Under the pieces are notes generated by a model. That model saw only the letters and a list, made by a program, of their open reading frames with translations, searched no databases and was not told the DNA's origin. The translations under genes and the position numbers were made by a program. 64,000 bases of DNA. Source: a bacterium. Lineage in GTDB: Bacteria; Desulfobacterota; Deferrisomatia; Deferrisomatales; Deferrisomataceae. The stretch lies in the NCBI GenBank assembly GCA_027021615.1, contig JALUTY010000122.1, positions 114,721 through 178,720 of the forward strand, read 5' to 3'. Of this stretch, positions 58,684 through 64,000 are shown piece after piece (positions within the stretch are counted from its first letter, which is position 1; each line of letters opens with the position of its first letter).

Positions 58684-60147
58684 TCACTCCCAGTCCAGGA
58701 GCCGGCGCTCGCCCTCCAGGGCTCGGATCTCGGTCACGTCCTGACTCACCTCCAGGGTGCCCTGGTAGCGGCCCGCCGCGTCGCGCACCGCGAAGTAGCG
58801 GATATGGATAAACCGCCCTCCCTGCTGGAGCCAGAACTCCGCGGTGTCGCGCTCGCCGGCCTTGAAGGCGTCGAGGATCATGTTGACCCGGTGCACGCTC
58901 TTGGGCGGATGGCAGTTGCGCACCTCGCGGCCGATGATGCCGGGGCTCCGGGGGAAGATCCGGTGGGGCCCCTCGGAATAGTAGGCCACCCGGTCGTCCG
59001 CGTCCACGAAGGTCACGTCCACGGGCAGGTGGGTGAGGAGCAGGTTGATCTGCTCGGGGGTAAGCCGGCCGGTGTCGAGACGGATCGCGGCCCCGGTGAG
59101 GTCCTCCGGGGGTGCGGCGGGCCCGGAGCCGGGGGGAGCCTCCGAAGGGGGCGGGGCCGCCGCATCGGGCCAGCCCGGGGCGGGCTCGACCCAGGCGAAC
59201 CCGATCTCGGCCTCGCCCCGGGCCATGCGGACCCACTCGTCGTGGGAAAGCAGGTCAAGGCTCGCGGGGAACAGGATGTGCTCCTCCTTGTAGATCATGT
59301 CGCGGATGGCCTTGAGGGCGTCGAGCAGGTTCGTGCGGAACGCCTGGGGGTCCACTCGGTCCAGGGCCTGGCGGGCCGCCTTGATCATGCCCCGGATGTC
59401 GTCGTGGATGGACCACATGACCTGGGTGGGGCCGGTGAAGTGGTGGGCCTCGAGGGCCGGGAAGAGCTGGTTCTCCTTGCGGGTGTAGTGCACGTCCACC
59501 CGGGCCAGGCGGTCCAGCAGGGCCCCGAGCTCCGGCGCGGCCGCCCGCATCGCCTCGGCCGCGCCGGGCTCCCCGGGCCGGGGCAGCCGGCCCAGGGCCA
59601 GGCTCAGCCGGGAGGCGATCTCCTCCAGGGCCCGGTTCTCCTTCATGTAGGTGTGCACCGGGTGCCCGGGCGGAACCTCGGGCCGGTCCCGCTCCTCCAG
59701 GGCCTCCTTGAAGAGCTCCACGTGCACGTCGCACAGGCGCCGGATCTCCTCGGCCGGCAGCCCCTCGTCGATCAAGGCCTGCTCCACGGCCGCGATCTCG
59801 GAGGCGTCCACCCCGCCCAGCACCCGGCGGAACCGCTCCTTCACCTCTTCCACGGGAGCGCCGTCGTGGAGTTCGCGCAGGATCTCCTTGAGGGCCTCCT
59901 TGCGGTCCTCCGGCCCCTGGGGCGGGCCGGACACCGCTTGCCGCAGGGTGCTCACCAGGTCGTCCACCGGGATGCCGGCGATGGCGGCCGCGTTCTCCAG
60001 GGTGGCCACCTTGCCCATGGTCTTCCGCAGCAGCGGGTTCCGCAGCTTGGCGAACGCGGGGGACCGGGCCACCAGCACCTCGAGCAGGTGGGGGTGCTCC
60101 CGAAGCAGGTCGTGGATCCGGGTCTTGGGGCCGATCTCGACGGGCAT
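58684..60147 (-). CDS. DUF438/hemerythrin/PAS domain protein
   Basis: A 487-residue cytoplasmic protein. A DUF1858-like helical domain (about 1-70) and DUF438 region (about 75-165) precede a hemerythrin-like HHE bundle (about 185-320) with VHYTRKENQLFPALEAHHF, SIHDDIRGMIK and IYKEEHILFPASLDLLSHDE, whose His/Glu residues fit a di-iron centre. A proline-rich linker joins a C-terminal PAS domain (about 375-487, with VRNCHPPKSVHRVNMIL). This architecture is common in anaerobes and is associated with oxygen, NO or iron sensing or repair. ATG at 60147 follows AGGAGG; longer readings upstream are intergenic. Confidence 0.9.
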   Translation of the reverse strand: MPVEIGPKTRIHDLLREHPHLLEVLVARSPAFAKLRNPLLRKTMGKVATLENAAAIAGIPVDDLVSTLRQAVSGPPQGPEDRKEALKEILRELHDGAPVEEVKERFRRVLGGVDASEIAAVEQALIDEGLPAEEIRRLCDVHVELFKEALEERDRPEVPPGHPVHTYMKENRALEEIASRLSLALGRLPRPGEPGAAEAMRAAAPELGALLDRLARVDVHYTRKENQLFPALEAHHFTGPTQVMWSIHDDIRGMIKAARQALDRVDPQAFRTNLLDALKAIRDMIYKEEHILFPASLDLLSHDEWVRMARGEAEIGFAWVEPAPGWPDAAAPPPSEAPPGSGPAAPPEDLTGAAIRLDTGRLTPEQINLLLTHLPVDVTFVDADDRVAYYSEGPHRIFPRSPGIIGREVRNCHPPKSVHRVNMILDAFKAGERDTAEFWLQQGGRFIHIRYFAVRDAAGRYQGTLEVSQDVTEIRALEGERRLLDWE

Positions 60148-60182
60148 GGTTACCTCCTGGCCGTGGGGTTGGATCTCGCCGC

Positions 60183-60210
60183 AGTGTACCCCGGCGGGCG
60201 GATCGCTCAA
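60183..60210 (-). promoter_or_regulatory. Candidate sigma-70-like promoter of the DUF438 gene
   Basis: On the minus strand TTGAGC (60210-60205) and TACACT (60188-60183) are 16 bases apart and end 36 bases before the ATG. The match is moderate, found by eye. Confidence 0.45.
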
Positions 60211-60423
60211 GGGGACTTCCGGGCACCGCCACGGGCCGGGACGCATCCGTGAACCCGGGGGCAAGGTATGGTAGATTCGGCGCTCCAGCAGATCCCATGC
60301 CCCGCTGAGCAGGGGGCGCTAGCGTCTGTTTGTCCGCCGGGTTAACAAAAGACTCAGTGATCGAAGAGGTTCTCAGGCTTTCTGGCTTCCCAGCTTTCCA
60401 GCAGAAAGTCCCCGAGGTTTCCC

Positions 60424-60741
60424 ATGACCGACTGCGTGTGGATCTACGTGACCGTGCCGTCCCGGGAGGAGGGGCTGCGGATCGGCCGGGCCCTGGTGGA
60501 GGAGCGCCTGGCCGCCTGCGCCAACGTGCTGGGCGGGCTCACGTCGGTGTACTGGTGGGACGGGGCGGTCCAGGAGGACCCGGAAACCGCCCTGGTTCTG
60601 AAGTCCCGGGCCGATCGGGTGGACCGGGTCACCGCGCGGGTCAAGGAGCTCCACTCTTACTCGTGCCCCTGCGTGGTGGCGCTGCCCATCGCGGGCGGCA
60701 ACCCCGAGTTCCTGGACTGGATCCGGACCGAGACCCGCTGA
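60424..60741 (+). CDS. cutA: CutA divalent-cation tolerance protein
   Basis: A 105-residue trimeric protein of the CutA1 family. The signatures are WIYVTVPSREEGLRIGRALV, ERLAACANVLGGLTSVYWW and the C-terminal HSYSCPCVVALPIAGGNPEF with LDWIRTET. CutA is linked to copper and other divalent-metal tolerance, though its reaction is unknown. It stands alone on the plus strand between a divergent sensor gene and repeat copy B; GAGG lies seven bases before the ATG. Confidence 0.95.
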   Translation: MTDCVWIYVTVPSREEGLRIGRALVEERLAACANVLGGLTSVYWWDGAVQEDPETALVLKSRADRVDRVTARVKELHSYSCPCVVALPIAGGNPEFLDWIRTETR

Positions 60742-60766
60742 TACCCAGTTGCGTTCAAAGCTGTTG

Positions 60767-60947
60767 TCCCCCTGAACAGAGGGGCAAGGGACCTGCCGGA
60801 GAGCCGGGTGCGGCTCCTTCGCTCGCCGCGCAGCGCCTGTGACGTTCGGACTGTGAAATGGTACGTATTCCACTGACTTGCAATGAAGTCAGCTCTCCTG
60901 TCCTGTGCCTGCGCGGCGAACCTCAATGCTCGGCTTCGCGCCCGGCC
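60767..60947 (-). repeat. Interspersed REP/MITE-like repeat, copy B
   Basis: Inverted relative to copy A. Bases 60789-60828 are identical to 10404-10365 read in reverse complement, and the outer flank (CTCAATGCTCGGCTTCGCGC) matches with scattered changes. It fills most of the 262-base gap before the helicase fusion. Confidence 0.85.
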
Positions 60948-61003
60948 GGAGGCAGGTCCCTTGCCCCGCCCCCCGAGGGATCCGGGCTTGGACGCAGCTC
61001 AGC

Positions 61004-64000
61004 ATGAGCCATCGCCCCATGGAGTTTCTGGCCGACCTGCACATCCACTCCCGGTTCTCCCGCGCCACCAGCCGGAGCCTGAATCTGCCGGAGCTCCACG
61101 CCTGGGCCCAGCGCAAGGGGCTGTTCCTGCTCGGCACGGGGGACGTGACCCACCCGGCCTGGTACGCCGAGCTCTCCGACCAGCTCGTGGAGGCCGAGCC
61201 GGGGCTCTACCGGCTGCGGGACGACCTGGCCCGCGAGGCCGACGCCGCCGTGCCGGCCGCCTGCCGCGGCCCGGTGCGGTTCGTGCTCCAGGGCGAGGTG
61301 AGCTGCATCTACAAGCACGACGGCGCGGTGCGCAAGGTGCACCACGTGGTGTTCCTGCCCCACATCGAGGCCGCCGGCCGGTTCCTCTCGGCCCTGGACC
61401 GGCTGGGCAACGTGCGCTCGGACGGACGGCCGATCCTGGGGCTCACCAGCCGCCAGGTGCTGGAGATCCTCCTGGAAACCGCTCCGGGCGCGTTTTTGGT
61501 GCCGGCCCACGTGTGGACCCCCTGGTTCTCCATCCTGGGCTCCCGGTCGGGGTACGACTCGGTGGAGGCGTGCTTCGGCGACCTGGCCGGGGAGATCTTC
61601 GCCCTGGAGACCGGCCTGTCGTCGGACCCGGCCATGAACTGGCGGGTGTCGGCCCTGGACCGGTTCGCCCTGATCTCGTGCTCCGACGCCCACTCGGCCG
61701 CGAACCTGGGCCGGGAGGCCTGCCGGTTCGACCTGGCCGACCCCTCCTTCGAGACCCTGCGCCGCGGCCTGGAGGATCCGGCCAGGCCGGGTCTGTGGGG
61801 CACCCTGGAGTTCTTCCCGGAGGAGGGCAAGTACCACCTGGACGGTCACCGCAAGTGCGGGGTGCGGCTCACCCCGGCCGAGACCCGGGAGACCGGGGGG
61901 CGCTGCCCCGAGTGCGGGGGCAAGGTCACGGTGGGGGTGCTCCACCGGGTGGAGGAGCTGGCCGACCGGCCGCCGGGGCAGCGGCCCGAGGGCGCCCGGC
62001 CGTACCAGACCCTGGTACCCCTGGCCGAGGTGGTGGCCGAGGCCCTGGGGGTGGGGCCGCGCACCAAGCGGGTGGCCGGGGTGATGGACCGCTTGGCCCG
62101 GGAGGTGGGGCCCGAGCTAGCCGTGCTGCTCCGGGCCGACCCCGGCGAGGTGGACCGATGCGCCGGGCCGGTGGTGGCCGAGGCCGTGGTGCGGGTGCGG
62201 GAAGGAAGGGTCTACGTCGAAGGGGGGTACGACGGAGAGTTCGGGGTGGTTCGGATCTTCGATCCGGACGAGCGCCGGGAGATCGAGCGCCAGGGGAGCC
62301 TGTTCACCGGGCTCGCCGAGCTCCCTCGCACCGGTCGACGGAGGAAACGGGCCGGCAGGCCCCGGCCCGAGCCCGAGCCCGAGCCGGAAGCCCGGCCGGA
62401 CACCCCGGCGGGGGGGCTGGACCCGGACCAGACCCGGGCCGTGGAGGCCCCGGCCGGGCCGCTTCGGATCGTGGCCGGGCCCGGCACGGGCAAGACCCGT
62501 ACCTTGGTGGCCCGCATCGTCCACCGCATCCGGGAGGCCGGGGTGGCCCCGGAGCGGGTGCTGGCCGTGACCTTCACCAACCGGGCCGCGGCCGAGCTGG
62601 CCGAGCGTATCGGCCGGGAGCTGGGGGAGAGGGGGCGGGCGGTCACGGTCAGCACGCTCCACCGGCTTGGGCTGGAGATTCTCCGCCGGGAGCATCGGGC
62701 CGCCGGCCTGCCCGAGGGGTTTGCCGTGGTGGACCGGGACGAGGCGGTCTCGCTGGTGGCCGAGGTGGCCGGAGTGGGGCCGCGGGAGTCCCGGGCCCTC
62801 GCCGAGGAGATCTCCCGGGCCCGGCGGGTCGGCCTGGACGGCGCCCCCGAGGTGGTCCGGCGCTACGAGGAGGCCCTGCTCGCGAGGGGGGCCGTGGACC
62901 TGGACGGGCTTGTCTGCCGGGCCGCCCAGCTTCTGGAGGATCTGCCCGCGGTGCGGCAGGAGTGGCAGCGCCGGTGGGGGTTCGTGGCCGTGGACGAGTT
63001 CCAGGACCTGGACCCGGCCCAGTACCGGCTGCTGCGGCTCCTGGTGCCCCCCGGCGGGGATCTCACGGTGATCGGGGACCCGGACCAGTCGATCTACGGG
63101 TTCCGGGGGGCGGACCCCGGCGTGTTCGACCGGTTCCGCCGCGAGGAGCCGGGCCTGCACACCGTGCGTCTGGGCCGGACCTACCGGTGCGTGGAGCCGG
63201 TGGTCCGGGCCGCCCGGGCCGTGCTGGGGCCCGCCGCCCCCGATCTGGCCGCCGCGCGCGGCCCAGGGCCGGCCGTGCGCCTGGTAGAGACGGCGACGGA
63301 TCGGGACGAGGCCGAGTGGATCGCCCGGGAGGTCGAGCGGCTCTTGGGGGGGACGTCGCACCGGGCGGGGGACGGCGCTCTCCGGAGGACCGAAGGGTAC
63401 GGGTTCGGGGAGGTGGCCGTGCTGGTGCGCACCCGGGCCCAGGCGCCGGTGGTCGCCGACGCGCTGGGTCGGGCCGGGTTCCCGGTGCAGCGGGTCCTGG
63501 GCGACGGGCTCCTGGCCGGCCCTGGCCGCCGCCTGCGGGAGCGGCTCCGCAGGGCGGCCCCGGCCGCGGATCCCCTCGAGGCGTTGAGTGCGGCCTTTGA
63601 GGCGGAGGCCCTGGAGCCGGAGGACCCGGCGGCCGCGGCCTGGACCGCCGCTGCCGCAGGCGCCGGAACCGTGGCCGAGTTGCTGGACCGGGCGGCCTTG
63701 GCCGAGGCGGGGGACGGGTACCGGCCCGGGGAGAGGGTCTCGGTGCTCACCCTGCACGCGGCCAAGGGGTTGGAGTTCCCGGTGGTGTTCGTGGCGGGGT
63801 GCGAGGACGGGCTCCTGCCCTACCGGGCGCCGGGCCGGGAGTCCGACCCGGCCGAGGAGCGCCGGCTCCTGTACGTGGGCATGACCCGGGCCCGGGACGT
63901 GCTCGTGCTCACCCGCGCCCGCCGCCGTAGGCTGTACGGCGAGACCCGCCGGCCCGGGGAGAGCCCCTTCCTGGCCGGCGTGGACCTGGAGCGCACCACC
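61004..64000 (+). CDS. EndoQ-like PHP nuclease fused to UvrD/Rep helicase (3' end outside window)
   Basis: The 999 codons in the window hold two enzymes. The first 430 residues resemble endonuclease Q: DLHIHSRFSRATSRSLNL, GTGDVTHPAWY, LQGEVSCIYK, SCSDAHSAANLG and a zinc site KCG...CPECGG (near 284-303). EndoQ cuts next to deaminated bases. After a Pro/Glu linker the UvrD helicase begins: GLDPDQTRAVEAP, Walker A AGPGTGKT (near 491), VDEFQDLD (near 662), GDPDQSIYGFRG, GRTYRC, LTLHAAKGLEFPVVF and LLYVGMTRAR. The ATG at 61004 is used; ATG at 61019 is possible. Fusion implies coupled damage cleavage and unwinding. The last motifs are near the window edge, so the end is missing. Confidence 0.9.
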   Translation, partial: MSHRPMEFLADLHIHSRFSRATSRSLNLPELHAWAQRKGLFLLGTGDVTHPAWYAELSDQLVEAEPGLYRLRDDLAREADAAVPAACRGPVRFVLQGEVSCIYKHDGAVRKVHHVVFLPHIEAAGRFLSALDRLGNVRSDGRPILGLTSRQVLEILLETAPGAFLVPAHVWTPWFSILGSRSGYDSVEACFGDLAGEIFALETGLSSDPAMNWRVSALDRFALISCSDAHSAANLGREACRFDLADPSFETLRRGLEDPARPGLWGTLEFFPEEGKYHLDGHRKCGVRLTPAETRETGGRCPECGGKVTVGVLHRVEELADRPPGQRPEGARPYQTLVPLAEVVAEALGVGPRTKRVAGVMDRLAREVGPELAVLLRADPGEVDRCAGPVVAEAVVRVREGRVYVEGGYDGEFGVVRIFDPDERREIERQGSLFTGLAELPRTGRRRKRAGRPRPEPEPEPEARPDTPAGGLDPDQTRAVEAPAGPLRIVAGPGTGKTRTLVARIVHRIREAGVAPERVLAVTFTNRAAAELAERIGRELGERGRAVTVSTLHRLGLEILRREHRAAGLPEGFAVVDRDEAVSLVAEVAGVGPRESRALAEEISRARRVGLDGAPEVVRRYEEALLARGAVDLDGLVCRAAQLLEDLPAVRQEWQRRWGFVAVDEFQDLDPAQYRLLRLLVPPGGDLTVIGDPDQSIYGFRGADPGVFDRFRREEPGLHTVRLGRTYRCVEPVVRAARAVLGPAAPDLAAARGPGPAVRLVETATDRDEAEWIAREVERLLGGTSHRAGDGALRRTEGYGFGEVAVLVRTRAQAPVVADALGRAGFPVQRVLGDGLLAGPGRRLRERLRRAAPAADPLEALSAAFEAEALEPEDPAAAAWTAAAAGAGTVAELLDRAALAEAGDGYRPGERVSVLTLHAAKGLEFPVVFVAGCEDGLLPYRAPGRESDPAEERRLLYVGMTRARDVLVLTRARRRRLYGETRRPGESPFLAGVDLERTT

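Overview
This 64 kb window comes from a GC-rich bacterial chromosome with no tRNA, rRNA, CRISPR array, phage or transposase gene that I can see. The gene content suggests an anaerobic, metal- or respiratory-versatile Desulfobacterota-like organism (Desulfuromonadales/Deferrisoma type): many multiheme c-type cytochromes, a heme-binding chemoreceptor, fused TRAP-TAXI transport, PilT, a DUF438/hemerythrin sensor and several cyclic-dinucleotide enzymes. The lineage is inferred from content only.

Layout. (1) 1-8186, minus strand: a compact overlapping operon pgpH-ybeY-dgkA/PAP2-corC followed by cheR-cheW-mcp; the receptor carries a CxxCH heme motif. (2) 8325-9970, plus: a small coiled-coil protein and a GAF-GGDEF enzyme. 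(3) 9971-10778: non-coding, holding two copies of an interspersed repeat. (4) 10779-25588, plus: a membrane aminopropyltransferase-like protein, two parvulin isomerases, and a multiheme cytochrome locus with a sigma-54 promoter sequence in front. The locus is roughly mirrored: FN3/beta-propeller, 9-heme, 5-heme, thioredoxin, 5-heme, 5-heme, 9-heme, FN3/beta-propeller, with 33 heme sites in five cytochromes. (5) 25739-32314, minus: MMPL exporter, LolA-like protein, beta-barrel, CBS protein and cation/proton antiporter. (6) 32515-39935: HD-GYP protein (plus), then on minus prmA, a RuvC-like protein, a thioesterase and a TRAP-TAXI transporter with DUF1850. (7) 40133-41652, plus: pilT and a partner. 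(8) 42074-48234: a geranylgeranyl-reductase/methyltransferase fusion with small membrane proteins (plus), then an Enzyme I-YHS fusion and a TFIIB-type zinc-ribbon protein (minus). (9) 48858-58495, minus: an unusual six-gene cassette of Ser/Thr kinase, degenerate J-like zinc protein, GrpE-like protein, divergent Hsp70 and a membrane peptidoglycan-binding protein. (10) 58684-64000: DUF438/hemerythrin/PAS protein, cutA, and an EndoQ-like PHP nuclease fused to a UvrD helicase that runs off the window.

The two most interesting systems are the mirrored cytochrome locus, a plausible extracellular electron-transfer apparatus with its own folding and thiol-redox helpers, and the kinase-regulated Hsp70 cassette, which looks like a self-contained, phosphorylation-controlled chaperone machine at the cell envelope. 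Several families of short interspersed repeats fill the intergenic gaps and in places run into coding sequence.
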